NCBI GenBank assembly: GCA_005281725.1
Contig: SSBO01000008.1
Coordinates: 4,197,964-4,261,963, forward strand
Direction: 5' to 3'
Length of the DNA stretch: 64,000 bases
Source: Wuchereria bancrofti
Taxonomy: Eukaryota; Nematoda; Chromadorea; Rhabditida; Onchocercidae
In this document: positions 27,700 through 40,820 of the stretch, in pieces
Layout of the letters: every line of letters begins with the position of its first letter
How positions within the stretch are numbered: position 1 is the first letter of the stretch
Notes under the pieces: generated by a model
Told to the model about the DNA's origin: nothing
Seen by the model: the letters and a program-made list of their open reading frames with translations, nothing else
Database searches by the model: none
Position numbers and translations under genes: made by a program

Positions 27700-28219
27700 A
27701 AAAACAAATTGTTGCAGAAGAAAAAGAAAATGACAATGAAATAGGAAATATCAATTGTGAAAGTTTCATCTAATACTTCATTTCATATCTAAAAATAACA
27801 ATTAGTTATAAATGGAAAAACAATTTAGAAAGTATTTAAAGATATCATTTTTGCATTAATGTCAAATAATTGCTCCCTTATCACTTTTACATATCATTGC
27901 TTATCTGTCAACAATCTCTTCGTAGATTAAATTAAACTGATAAGAGCAAATGCTAAATGTAATTATCATCATCTTTTAACGTCATAATTTTACTGATTAC
28001 AACTGTGCCTTATCCTATTTCACGCCTTATCTTAAAAGTTAAAATTTTTGATAGTTAATTAAAATTAACTCCAAGATTTTGCAATTATTGTTGGAGATAG
28101 CGATAATTAAATCATTGAATATTTATAGCCCCCTTTCATTTCATTCGCCTCGATTACTCCATTCTTTTTATTAACAATTTGTAAGCTTTCTCCACTTGCT
28201 AATTCTTCTAAAATTGAAG

Positions 28220-28490
28220 TTAAGTATAAATAAGTGGTAATTGAAATTAAGTACAAATTCTGAAATTAAGTACAAATACATGGTACTTGAAATTATGTGT
28301 ACGATAATAAATAATAATCGAAATTAAGTATATATATGTAAACAATGATTGAAATTAAGAAATGAATAGTAAATGAAATCAAGTATGTATGAACGATGCT
28401 TGAAATTAAGTTTATATAAACAGTAATTGAAATTATTTAGGAATGAATGGTAATTGAAATGAAGTATTGATAAATGGTATGAAAGAATTT
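28220..28490. repeat. Degenerate minisatellite built on TTGAAATTAAGT
   Basis: The motif TTGAAATTAAGT, or a close variant, recurs about ten times with irregular spacing of roughly 25-35 bp, separated by AT-rich and GGTA-containing spacers. It lies between the 3' ends of trp-4 and the small minus-strand genes. The minus-strand open frame running through it appears to be a by-product of the repeat. Confidence 0.7.
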
Positions 28491-28541
28491 GTGTAATAAA
28501 GAAATAAATTGTTGAAATTTCATGGTAATCTGAATTTTTAC

Positions 28542-29021
28542 CAATGTTTAATTGTTTGTGTAAACATATTGATTCGACTGCACTGATTTCTTGTTCAATC
28601 GATTCAATCAGTTCGATCACTTTATCAAAATTACAAATTCTAAAGTGCAAATGTAGTGATAATAGCAAAAGTGAAAAAATGATTTTTCTGTTTATAATTG
28701 TGATATAATAATATAATTATTATTGTTGAGTAATTTTTCTTTTGCTTCAAAAATTAATCTGTTAATTAATGATAAAAATGGAAATTTAAAATTTCAAAAT
28801 TTTAAATTAATTAGCTATTTCTTTTTATAGCAAAATCATATAAGTATACATTTTGATTTCTTATACCTTTCAGTCTGTGACTGCGTACATTCCAACCATT
28901 GAATGATAGTATCATTGAAGTTATCTTTACTTGCATTCTCACTATTATTCCGGAAATTTTCTTCCGGAAATGCATTAAAAGCAAAAATTTTCTTTGACTT
29001 TGTTTTATAATACTTTTGCAT
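28542..29021 (-). CDS. Possible small gene of unknown function, incomplete at its 3' end
   Basis: Two exons join in phase on the minus strand: 29021-28867 starting at an ATG, and 28639-28542. Together they encode about 84 residues: a basic start (KYYKTKSKK), a polar segment, then IIQWLECTQSQTER and a helical acidic stretch (VIELIESIEQEISAVES) that could form a coiled coil. Donors GTATAAG (after 28867) and GTAAAAAT (after 28542) are reasonable. I could not find a convincing last exon; reading on past 28542 enters the repeat-rich region and stops at 28324. No family recognised. It may instead be a downstream part of the neighbouring gene at 29460-30656, but that gene has its own in-frame stop. 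Confidence 0.35.
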
Positions 29022-29459
29022 AATTTTTCTCGAATTTTTTCTTTTTACTATATTTTCCGACCTGGAAAATTTCTGTTTTATTTTAAATTTTATGTCTCAA
29101 ATTTTTCATCCGCCGTTTTTTCAAGCTATCAAACATAAGTAAATTATTGAAAGTTTAATTTTTTTTATCATTTAATTTAATTACTATAAAAATATCATTG
29201 AAGAACTAAAAAGGAAAGAAAAGAAAAAGTTATTATTTACGGTGACAAATGATTTTGATATGATTTCATTAATTTTTTTGTCCTTAATTAGCATTAATTA
29301 GTATAAATTTAATTAATATTGAACCAATCAATGAGAGATTTTGACAATGATTATCACTAATTTTATAATAATTATTTAGAAATAATACATACTGATAAGG
29401 AATTATTTACATTTACTCAATAAATTTTAGCTATTTTATTTATTTAAATATTTAATAAT

Positions 29460-30656
29460 TTATTCATCTAACTGAATTTCCCTTGAGATACAATCATCAG
29501 TTTTCGATTCACTTCGAATTTGCTCATTCATTGATATTTTTGGTTGATATATTTGAACTTTATCAAGTGCAATTGATAATGGCATATGAGATAATACAGC
29601 ATTAATGATATTTTGAGGTGAAATATTAATCATTGTTGAAGATAATTTAGCTGAAAATTTTTGGTTTTTTTGCAAATAAATTTTCAAATTCTTATAAATT
29701 TTGTTTCTTTTTTTTCGTACTGAATTGATATCGACGACACTAAATTTTTGCTTATAAATTTTCTATTCAAAATTGAGTTTAAAATTAACTGATGCTGAAT
29801 TTTTCTTCTTTTTATGCGGTAAAGTTAAAAATAAAGACATACTCAAAAATATGCTTTATCGATTAATTTTTGACTTTCTGGCATTTAAGAGGAAGTAATC
29901 AATGTGTAACGAACGAACAAGAAAATTTGCAATTACCATTTTGGTTTTTTTATTTTTTTATTTTAATTTTGTTTTCTAACTTTAACTTTTTAACATTTTA
30001 TGTGTGATTTGCATAATTTATTTTATTTAAACTTTTTTTTTTTCACTGTAACGTTTTGAATAAAAAAATATGTAATAACTTACCAGATTTTTTTTCAATT
30101 ATAACTTCATAAATTGTTGAACAGACTAATTGCAATTTACAGTCTTTTGAAATGTTTTTAGATGCACATTTTAATATTTTCAATTTTATGTAATGCGCAA
30201 TAAAACATTCCGAAAAATGCAATTCATAGCAATTTGATTCGTTTTTTAGTAAACTGCTTTCACTTGAAATTTTCATTGCTTTTCCTGACTCTGTGATTAG
30301 ATTTTCTTTTTCCTTTTTTTTCGTTTTTTTTTTAGAAAAAATATTTTTGGCAAGATTTTCGTCTTGATAATATTATAATTTGCTAAAGATTTTCATGAAA
30401 AAAAAGTTATTTTATTCATTTTTTTTTCAAATAGTTTGCAATTTAAAAGTCAAATTGTTTCTTTCTTGGATGTAATTAATAAAAATTTACTGATTGTTGG
30501 ATAATTTTTTGCTGATAAAGTGATATTATCGTTATCAAAAGATTCTTGACTGGAAACAGTTATATCAGTGAACGAGAGGATAGTAAGTTCTGAGCTTAAA
30601 CTTGATGTTCCAATTGTACTTTTCACTTCAGACAAATTTGAATTGAAATTTAGCAT
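29460..30656 (-). CDS. Small hypothetical protein, three exons
   Basis: Exons 30656-30491, 30290-30084 and 29650-29460 join in phase with good sites, including a TTTTCAG acceptor at 29651 and a GTAAGTT donor after 30084. They give 187 residues ending at a TAA. An acceptor TTTGTTGCAG lies about ten bases before the ATG, suggesting a spliced-leader site or an unseen upstream exon. The N-terminal third is Ser/Thr-rich. The middle (YELHFSECFIAHYIKLKI, then KLQLVCSTIYEVIIEKK) looks like a small beta-rich fold with several Cys. The C-terminal part includes IINAVLSHMPLSIALDKVQI. No signal peptide or membrane segment. I do not recognise a family, so function is unknown. The phase match across two introns is the main reason to believe it. 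Confidence 0.5.
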
Positions 30657-31454
30657 ATCGTTCAATTCACTGCAACAAATGCAATAACAGATATTAATTT
30701 TAATTTTAATATATCTCTAAGTTTAGTGCTAATCAGTGATATTTGTGATATGTTTGATTAATGGAATTATGCAGAGATGATAACAAAATTATCGACGATA
30801 ATAATTTTGTTAATTTTGACTAAATTATTGGATATTCATTTTATGATCAATTAACAGTCATATTTAATTTCTATTTTTTACAATTAGCTCTTGATTGTTT
30901 GTAAGTTAAAATTACGAAAGTCCTGAAAATTAAAATATTTTATAGGCTCAAGTTAAAAATACCATTAAACGTACGTAAAGGACAAAAAATTGATAAATCA
31001 TTTAACTAAATTACCAATTCATGGCAGTTTTTGAGAATAACAACCTGTTAGTCTGATTTTAGGATATAAAATGACGACGATATTTCATATTTAATTAAAC
31101 TTTATTCAATCTTTTTTTTTCAAAATTACACATTATTTATTTAAATTAAATTAAAGGTTTAATATCTTTAGCATTAATTTAAAAAAAAAAAGGTGAAAAA
31201 ACGAAAACACATATAGGAAATAAATAAAAAGCATTTAAAAAAGAAATGAGCTTTTATCCTAGAAGGTATTCACTAAAAGATAAAATATCGGTTAACCTAT
31301 TGCAATCAATCAAATATTCCTATGATGAATTATAAGCACAAATTGTTTTTTATTTTATTTTTTACATAAATTAAATAAGTTGATAAAAATACACTCAAAC
31401 AAATAGTATAGAATGAAAATATTTACAAATTTAAATTAAAATTTACTAATTATT

Positions 31455-34400
31455 CTATAAATCTTGGAGGACAAAATTAAGCGCTTTAGCATGAAATCTA
31501 TTACCAGCGGTAGTGCCACTATTACTGCGACGATATGTTGATGATAATTTCGACGGCAAATTTCGATGGCATAATAGCTAGAAATAAAATTTAAAAAAGA
31601 AATAATAAGAAATTAAGCAAAAAAGTTTTAATTTAAGAGAGGAAAAAACAACATTTAAAGTTTAAAAGATAGACAAAAATATATATCTTATTATAAATTT
31701 TAAAATATTTTACGTTAACAAATTAAGCAATCAAAAACTATAAAAATAGAAAAAGAAAGTTAAAATTTGAACAATTTTTTAAAAGAAAAAATTTTACAAT
31801 TCTTTTTCTTGCAAATTTACTCAAAAGTTGTTAGCTATTTAAATTCCGATTAATGCAAAAATTTTATGATTTTTAATAATTTGCTCAAATTTTTATGATT
31901 TAATAATTTTTTATGTTAGATTATGATAGGAAAGAAATATGATAATATTAATATTATGCATTTCTGATATGTTAAATGATATTGGATAGGTAATAATTAG
32001 GATTGATAAAAAAAAATTCAAAAAACCTTGGAAAAGAAATCATCGGAATGTATAATATGAGGACTAGTTGATGACACCGCGGTAGCGGATCCTAATATTC
32101 CTTTTTGCTTTGACTTTTTTTTTTTAGCTCTTTTATGACAACAAAATAACAATGTCACATTGCTATATCGACCAATCCATCGTAACTAAAAATACAATAT
32201 TTTGACCAAGCAAATATAAATTTGTTTTAAAAAATTTACAAAAAAAAATTGTTGTAAAAAAAAGGCGATAAATAATAGAGAGAAAGAGAGAAAGAAAGAA
32301 AGAAAGAAAGAAACGGGGAAAAAATGCTTAACAATTTAAAATATATTCTATCATTAATTGCATCAAAACAATTTAAAAATTTGATTCTTCGTTTTCTTTT
32401 TATCATTTTTTAAATGAGGTTTTAGCATAAATTTAAAATTAGAATTGTATTAATTATAAGCAACAAAAAAAAAAAGAAAAGAAAAAGATCACTCATATCT
32501 TATTTAATTAATGAAATATTTTTAGAGTATGTAAATTAATTTTACCTTAGTATTTAATGTTGGTATCCTTAATATTACCAATAATGGATTGAAAAGAGGG
32601 TCAACAAATGCGGTAATTCTTGCTAATTGAAACCAACGAGCCCATTCCGTTGCATCTTGACGATTTTCCGCCCAGAAAACAGCTATTTCAACAAATGATT
32701 GACCAACAATTGAGAAAAAATATGCGCAAATAGATAGGAGAAGTGTGTTAAAGAGTATTTCACGACGACGTTGTGGTTTATATTCACTAAAAATATTTTT
32801 ATTTAAAAAATAAAATAAAAATAAAACAAGAAATAAAATTTTGTACTATCTTTTTAATATTAATTAAATAAAATTTAAACAATGAATAGAGATATTTTTT
32901 TAATGGAGAAAAAAAATGGAGAAATTCTAAAGATCTAGCAATTTTTTTCTTTTTGAGTTTACTTAACTGTTTTCAAGTTAATAGAATAATTCAAACAATT
33001 AAAATTAACGAAATTTATCGAAATTATTATTCTAGCAAAAAAAAGTTTCTTTTTTTGTAGGATTAAACAATTTAAAGTTAAATGAACCGTGTTTCTCCGC
33101 TTAATACGTTGTTTTGACGACGTACGTTGCGATGATGGCAAACTGTCACAACAAATATTATCAATGCTATTATGAGAAAAGTTAACGTAAAAAGTGTATG
33201 ACCACGTAATAAATAAACGCCAAAATCGTAAAATGGTGAAATTCGATCACAAAGATCACCAAAAATATTGTAATCTGCTAACATCAAACTGAAATTAATG
33301 TTAGACAATTCAGTAATTTATTTGTTTATTTTTGATAAATAAAATTGATTTTATGATTTTTATTTGAGTTATTTTGATAAATTCAAAACAAATATTACCA
33401 ATATCATCAATGAGTGAGTTATATTCTTTTTATAAATTATTATTACAAATAAGAAAGAATCAATTTAAATAAGTTATCAAATAATTGTTTTTTATGTTGA
33501 CGATTAATATTTTATTAATTAATTTCGCATAGATTTCAAATATTTTACATGACACAATGATAATGAATGATTTATATTAATTTCAAAAATTATTATTATT
33601 TCGATCACAATTATCCTAGCAAATATTAATTTCATTGTTTCATTCAAAAATTAAACCTTATTTCATTACACTGAACATCACGTTGACGTGTCTTCAACGT
33701 GTTGAACATTTGACCGATGAAATGAACTGCTGTAAGCTGCAGAGATGAAAATAACAGATGCGTAATGAATAAAAATATCCAAACAAGTGAAAAAATTGAA
33801 ATTACACATTTCCGTGACAGTCGTATTGATTTACCGGCCATTGAACGATTAATAACAACCTAAATAGTAATCATGATTCTTATTTATTACTGTCATAGTG
33901 ATTGTCATTCCCATTCATTACTATCATAATAATCGTGATTCTTATTTATTACTGTCATAGTGATTGTCATTTCCATTCATTACTATCATAATAATCGTGA
34001 TTCTTATTTATTACTGTCATAGTGATTGTCATTTCCATTCATTACTATCATAATAATCATGATTCTTATTTATTACTGTCGTAGTGATGATGATTTCCAT
34101 TTATTACTATCACGGTAATCATGATTTATGTCTATTATTATAATAATCATGATTTCTATTTGTTATTATTGCAATAACCGTAATTTATACCCATTTCTAT
34201 AGTAATAATTATGATTTCCATTTATCATTATAGTAATCATAATTTCTATTTATTACTATCATAAGTTCTACTTACTGTGCAATTGTTTATAATGCAAATT
34301 CTATAATAGTATTATTTCTGCAACTATAATTATTGCAATTTTTAAAATGATATTGAAATGAAAAAAGAAAAGCAAATTGTAATTCTTTATTATTTTTGAT

Positions 34401-37400
34401 AACCATAATTACTGCTAATAGTGGTATATTTTGATTATTTTAGTAATATGAAATTCAAGAAGCATTTAAAATTAATTTGATAATTTGATGCTTCTTTTTA
34501 AATTTAATTTGACAAAAATTAATCTAATTGTTATTTTTTCTCTTTTGTTACTTGCAAGAAGCAAAACACTTACTAATACAAGAACAAGTAAATTAGTAAG
34601 GCCAAGAAGGGAACCATTTTGCGCCAATGAATAAAGCGTTTCTTGAATCATTTGTTGAATGAATTTATTTGCTTCAAACAAATTTGCATTTAATGCTTCA
34701 GTTATAACCAATGATGCTGGAATGGTTCCATCAAAATTCTAAAAAAAAAAAAGAAAAAGAAGAGAAAATCTAATTAGTAATCAAATAATTATAAATGAAA
34801 CTACAAACACATCTTTGCTAAATTTCCAGAATTCTTATAATTACTTATTTTCGTTGTTATTTTTTAAGTTTAAAGCAATTTGCTGAAATCTCCTAAATAA
34901 TATTTTGCTTATTTATAACACAATCATTATTTAATGATGAATTTCTAAAATTATTTCATTTTAAATACATTAAAATCATTCTGTACTTTTTTCATATAAC
35001 TTATCAAGCATAAATAATATTTTACAACTATTTTTTAATAGGAAAAGACAAATTATGACAAAAAAGAGATTTAATTAATAATTTAAATAAGTTCTTTCAC
35101 TATCATTAAGCATTAATCTATTTTTATCAAATGCAAAATATTGCACAATACTAATAATATCGTTTTCTAACAATTTAGAAAAAAAAATGTACGATTTATC
35201 TTTTTTTTTTTTTTTTTTTCATTTAATGATAGTTTTAATGCAAAAAATAAAAAAGTAATTCTTTTGGAAAACGAAGCAAATTTACAATTAAATTATGCAA
35301 ACCCTTCCCTTGCACGTAAATTTTTTGCAATTTTAAGTTGAAATAACAACAAACAATAAGGAAAAAAAGGAAAAACTGAAATAATTTAAAAGAAACGGTA
35401 ATAATAATAACTAAGAATAACGATAACGCTAATAATTAATAATAATATTAATAATTAATAGCAATAAAAGTAGTAGTTGATATCACTTATCTTTTTTATG
35501 CATTTATTTTTTCCATTATTCTTGTATTTCAATTGTTTTTTTCTTTTTTTTTTGTCTCTTGTTAAACAACAGAAAAATTATTTATCTTTTTCTTTTAATA
35601 TTTTACTCATTTTGTTTTTTTTAAACTTCTTTAGAATATAATTAATTAATTAAAAAAAAAGAAAACGATACCATATCTCTTAGTGCTTTGCATGATTTAT
35701 CACTGACTGTTTGAGAAAGTAAGAAAACAAATGATATGATAAATAATGAATTGGAAAAAATGATATTAAATATGAATAGCACCATTGCTGTTGATAAATG
35801 TTTGTGTGATTTGCATAGTAATAATAATAATATTACAGTAATAATTAGAACCAATAATAAAAGAAATGTTTCTGTATAAATACCAATTTCAGCAAATCGT
35901 GCAATTGTTCTGTAATAATTAAAAATTTCAATATGTAAATTAAAAATTCAACAACAATACTAAAATTGTCTTCTTTTTTCCAAAAAAAAAATTAACTAAT
36001 ATTGTTATGGAAAACTTAAATTAATATTAGCAATAAAATTTTAATGAAATATTTTTTGTTGAATGAAACTTAGAATTTATTATTAAAAAAATCTTTTTTT
36101 TCTTTTGTTGAATTAATTAATACTCTTATTTTTTTCAGTAGAAGAAATGTTTTTACTGTTAACCATAAAATAAAATTATACGCTATCAAAAAAAAAGAAA
36201 GAAATGGAAAATAAGAACAAAATAAGGAAATAAAAAATAATTATTATTACTTTTTATGATTTCATATGAATTTTTAAATCATTTCAAATATCAATAAATA
36301 ATTACCTAATTTCTGCATTTGTTTGTGCACTGACAAACAGATTTGTTTCATATGAACAATAATTGAATTTATCATTATCATTCTCGTTATTATCATAAAC
36401 AAAATCATTTCTACTGCTACTGATATTGTTGTTATCAACACTGCTTTCCAAAATGTATTGTTGCTCTTCTCGTTGTTGCATACACCTAATTTCATCATTC
36501 CAAACATCTCTTTTGTTTTAAATCTTTAATTATTAACTTGCAAAAAAAAAAAGAAAAAAAAACATACTATTTTTAAATACCCAAAAATTATAATTTAAAT
36601 TTATAAATTCCTTAGTTTCAAAATTGCATTTTTCATAAAATTTTCACATAATAATTAATTTTGATTTACATATACATACATTTTTTTTTTCACATATTTC
36701 ATTAAATTTTAAATGGGAAAGGATATAGCATTAAAGCTAAACAATTCTAAATGAAATTTAATAACAAATAAAAAAAAAAAGAAAACGGAGTTTGAGAGAA
36801 AACATGAATAAAATTATTTCATTGCAAAATTATTTTTGAAAATTTTCATATCAAATTTTAAGTTAATGAGTAATTTTTAAGTAGTTTAATAACTAATAAA
36901 TGTTAACATGTTAGCTTCGTCGAGTTGACGTTGCAATTTGACAGCTGTAATGCTAAAAAGTTGAAGATGAAGGCGTGTTTTCAAAACAATCTCTAGTAGT
37001 GGACTGTCATGATCAATTGTTGATATGAGATAATTGCTGAAAAGAATATACATTTGATAAAAAATTGATAATAAATTATTTTTTAAAAAAATTAATACTT
37101 TTCACATTTTTTTTTTAAATTTTATAAATAATATTTAGCATAGATATTTTTTTTCTTTTTGTAGTTATTAATACCATATGATCAACTGTATCTTAAATTA
37201 TTTGATATTTATCAAATAATTTAACTAAAAGTAATATATGGAATTATTTGTAGTAAATAATTTGATTGAAAAAATTAATTAATAATTTTAACCTTAACAA
37301 ATTCATAAAGTATATATCATTTGAGAGTGCTTCACCAAATGTTGAATATTTTGGTAGTATATTAATGGTAAAATCATGCAACGTATGACAATTTNNNNNN

Positions 37401-39189
37401 NNNNNNNNNNNNNNNNNNNNNNNNNNNNNTAGCAAAACGTTGAAAAAGTATATTCATTCTAATTAATCGTACCGTTGAATTTCCAGAACACATCTGAAAC
37501 TTTTTTTTTTTCAACGGAATATTTAAATTTAACTTTATTTAAATTATAAATGAATGAAGAAAAAAAAACGAATTAAACAAAACAAAAATACATTATTTTG
37601 AAATAAAAAAAAAATGGTAAAACAAATTTGTTTTTTCAAAAAAAAAAAAAAGAGAATGTTAAAATACTTTATTCAGAAGATATAGCTTATCACTTGGTTT
37701 GTCTGTAAGGCAACGTTGAAATAAATCGTTATTTGTGTTCTGTATTTGTTGACAAATGATTCTTCAAATAATTAAATTTGTTAGATGAATTTTTCTTATC
37801 ATTTATTATCAATATTAGATATTATTAACTTTTACAAGCTTAGATAAAACAAGCACTGATAAGAGATACCGCTGATAATTAAGAATGAGTTATTAGTAAT
37901 AATTAGATGATTAGTAATAATTTAGAGCGTATATTAGATTATTAGAAAAAGGTCAAATAGTTATAGCAATTGTTTTCATATATTATCAAATGATAAATTA
38001 TGACTTTGTTACCAAATTTGATTGATAATTCATAAGGTCATTTGTTACCTGCGATCTGCATTGTTATCCTCGAAAAGAATTCGAAACAAATCTGCATATT
38101 TCATTAATCCATAAAGATTTATATCATTAGTTTGTTGACATACCTGAAAATGAAGATGATAGATATCAAGTTAATTAAATTAATTCCAACATAATTTCCC
38201 CCCGAAAAAATTCCGTTTTTAATGACATTTTGAAATTTTTTCGAAGTTTAAATTTAGAACATTTAAAAAAATTCTGTTCAAATTTATTTTTTTAAATTGA
38301 TTAAAAATAATTTTTATGAATTTACTAATGCTTTAAACAGGATTATTTCAAACTGTAATCTTTTAAACGAAAACTTAGACATTGTTGATACTTTATGAAA
38401 AATTTGTTTGAAGTAAATTTAAAAGTTTTCAATTGCATTACAATTTAAGTAATCGTTTATTTCAAGTTTTTGATTTTTCTTTTTTCAATTTTCTTGGTAA
38501 TCATCTTTTCAACTTCAAACTAATTAATCACTTATCTAATATGTACCAATGCAAAGGCAGCTCGTGTAATTAACACTTGAAATGTTCGATTATAATGAAT
38601 TCCAGGTTTCTTCCAATTTAAAACTTGATTCACTTCACAGTATTGCAACGCCTGCATAAACCACACTAATGCAATATGACGTGACGGTACGTAACGTTCA
38701 ATTTCAGGTGAACATATTGCATCATGTTGAAATAAACGATAAAGCTACAATAAATTACAATGATTCAATTTTTGATTATAATCCAAAATTTTTTCATATA
38801 ATTGAAATGATTGAATCGATCATTTAATTCATTCAATTTTTTCACTGATTAAATTATTATTTAATTAATTTTTGATAAAATTCATATCAATCGCTCTATT
38901 GTATTCTCGATATTTTAGAATTAAAACTTTTTTTTTTGTTTTTTTTTTGTTTAGCCAATAAATTATTTACTTGTAATTCATATTTATCAATTGATAAAAT
39001 ACATACCAATGTTATCCCAGAACGATGCATAACTAATTGTCGATTATTTTGAGTGCATAATGCTGCTAATTTACTACGATTATCAAACGGTGATAACCAT
39101 TTGAGCTTATCATCTGATGATGAATGATAAGCTATCGCATTGGAATACGAAAGTAGTTGTAATAGTAAGAAATGAATGAATGAATGCAT
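31455..39189 (-). CDS. Seven-transmembrane receptor (rhodopsin-like fold suspected) with large extracellular N-terminus
   Basis: Fourteen minus-strand exons: 39189-39007, 38744-38547, 38143-38049, 37761-37668, 37493-37293 (interrupted by Ns), 37036-36894, 36507-36306, 35909-35672, 34738-34574, 33859-33657, 33288-33088, 32786-32546, 32185-32027 and 31577-31455. Phases agree throughout, giving about 815 residues. It starts with a signal peptide (MHSFIHFLLLQLLSYSNA). An ectodomain of about 360 residues follows, with many Cys and several N-glycosylation sequons (NRT, NST), ending in an Asn/Asp/Glu-rich stretch. Seven hydrophobic segments come next, from ETFLLLLVLIITVILLLLLC to ITAFVDPLFNPLLVILRI. 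VINRS sits where a DRY motif would be, and the NP of segment 7 recalls NPxxY. The cytoplasmic tail is basic (RAKKKKSKQK) and Ser-rich. The loop between segments 2 and 3 is unusually long, about 60 residues. Ligand unknown; probably a neuronal or surface receptor. Some donors (after 36894 and 33088) are weak. Confidence 0.7.
33873..34270. repeat. 62-bp minisatellite in a receptor intron
   Basis: Units begin at 33873, 33935, 33997 and 34059, nearly identical, each carrying TGATTCTTATTTATTACTG and TCATTACTATCATAATAATC. Decayed copies continue to about 34270. The array lies wholly inside the intron between 33859 and 34574 of the 7TM receptor gene. Confidence 0.9.
37395..37429. other. Assembly gap of 35 Ns inside a receptor exon
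   Basis: The run of Ns splits one coding exon of the 7TM receptor. Both flanks are open in the receptor frame (MCSGNSTVRL on one side, NCHTLHDFT on the other). If the exon is continuous, phase requires a missing length of 1 modulo 3, whereas 35 is 2 modulo 3, so the N count is probably not the true size. An unsequenced intron is also possible. Confidence 0.9.
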
Positions 39190-40753
39190 AATTGTATCTC
39201 ATAGGAATTTATGTTTATGCTTGTTACTGTTAGTATAATTAGTATAACTGTAATAAATTAGTATAATTAGAATAATGATAATAAATTAGTATAATTAATA
39301 AAAAATAACATGGAAATAGAAATAATTTATAAAATAAAAAAAAAGAGAAAAATTAGACTAAGAAAACAAATAATATATTATATATATAATAAATGAGACG
39401 AAAGAAACTATCCTAGCAAAATGTTAAATGTATGAAATATTTGGCCATAAATGTAATCAGCCAATAACTTTTGGCCTAAGCCTTATACTATCTTTCTCAT
39501 TTCCTCTCCTCCCTTTTCCAAAATTTTTTTTTCGAAATATTTTAGTTAATTTTCGGAAATTTTTTTTTTTTCCAATAAGTTAATGACTAATATTTGTAAG
39601 TGAAAAATACTTTTTATCGCTTGTGGATATCATACAATAAAATTAAAGTAATTGTTTGAAAAGTAACTCAAATTACTGAAAATTAACTTATGAAAATTTA
39701 ATATAGCAAAAAATGATTGCTTACAATTTGTAAATTTTGTTTTGTTTTATTTTTTGAATATTTTATTAATTATAATAGAAATTCTAGAAATGCTAAGATT
39801 TACTTCATTTCATTTTTTCCTTCCTTTTTCTTTTTTTTAAAAAAAGCACGGAAAAAAATTAATTATAAAATATTTCATTCATTCAAATAATTGTTGTTTA
39901 CATAATATTTTACTCTTTTATTTCTTAAACCTTGAATTAATTTACTTACTTATTAAATTTCTTTATTCCTTAATTATTTCGATATTAGCATATTTTCCAC
40001 GATTACTATTACACATCTATCCAATACTATTTTTTACAACGACAAAAAATGTGTAAGTTTTTTAAGTCTTATTGTTCCACTAATCTTTCCAGTGATCAAA
40101 AACAAATTTTTATATAAAAATTTGCAAATTAATAGAAAAACTCACATAAAATTTGAAAAAGAACAAAAAAAAAAAAAATTGCAAAAAAATGTGTTGAAGA
40201 ATTGACGAATCAAAAATAGAATTTAACATTTAAAGCTTATAAATTAACGATTCAATTTTTTCAATAGAATAGAAAAAATTTCAACATTTTGATGAATAAA
40301 TTTTTAATAAATCTTTCAATTTTTAAACATTATCAGTTTTTTATTTAATGAAATAACAAAACAAATGAATAGCAGCAATAAATATATTAGAAAGATGAAA
40401 ATAATGCAAAGAAGAAATAATATTTTTTAAATAATAATAATAAAGTAAAATCTACCAGCCAATCTAAGATTATTAGCAAATATTAAAATTGAACAAAGAA
40501 CAATTTTAGTGCTAGTAATTTTTTTTTTTCACAAATAATCATAACTGAAATAATAAAATAATCAAAACAAATATGTAATATTTGACCATAATAATTCAAA
40601 TATGATTTTAAAAAAGTTGAAAATTCTTCTCAATAATACAAATTTTTGGAGAATGCAATTCATTCATCAGTTAAGTTAAGAAAGTTATTTACTTCCTTCC
40701 TCTAAAATCTATACATTTTGTCTTGTGATATTATTCAAATTGCGTCATTGCAG
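39190..40753. other. Upstream region of the 7TM receptor, no gene seen
   Basis: AT-rich, with many A and T runs and no supported open frame. It should hold the receptor promoter. TATATATA-like sequences near 39375 are not distinctive in this base composition. Confidence 0.5.
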
Positions 40754-40820
40754 AAAACGTCACAAGTGCCTCATTTACGTAAAGGAAAGTATGCTGTAGT
40801 TAAAAGTGGATTACCAATTG
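40754..40820 (+). other. Isolated candidate exon
   Basis: A 67-bp stretch between a TTGCAG acceptor and a GTAAAT donor is open and reads KTSQVPHLRKGKYAVVKSGL plus two more residues, compositionally unlike the surrounding AT-rich noise. I could find no partner exons nearby. It could belong to a gene whose other exons I missed, or be a relic. Confidence 0.25.

Noticed and set aside
36274..36507. Minus-strand frame with hydrophobic helix (MFGMMKLG...)
   Set aside because: Splice phase with both neighbouring exons requires the other frame; this one is a shadow.
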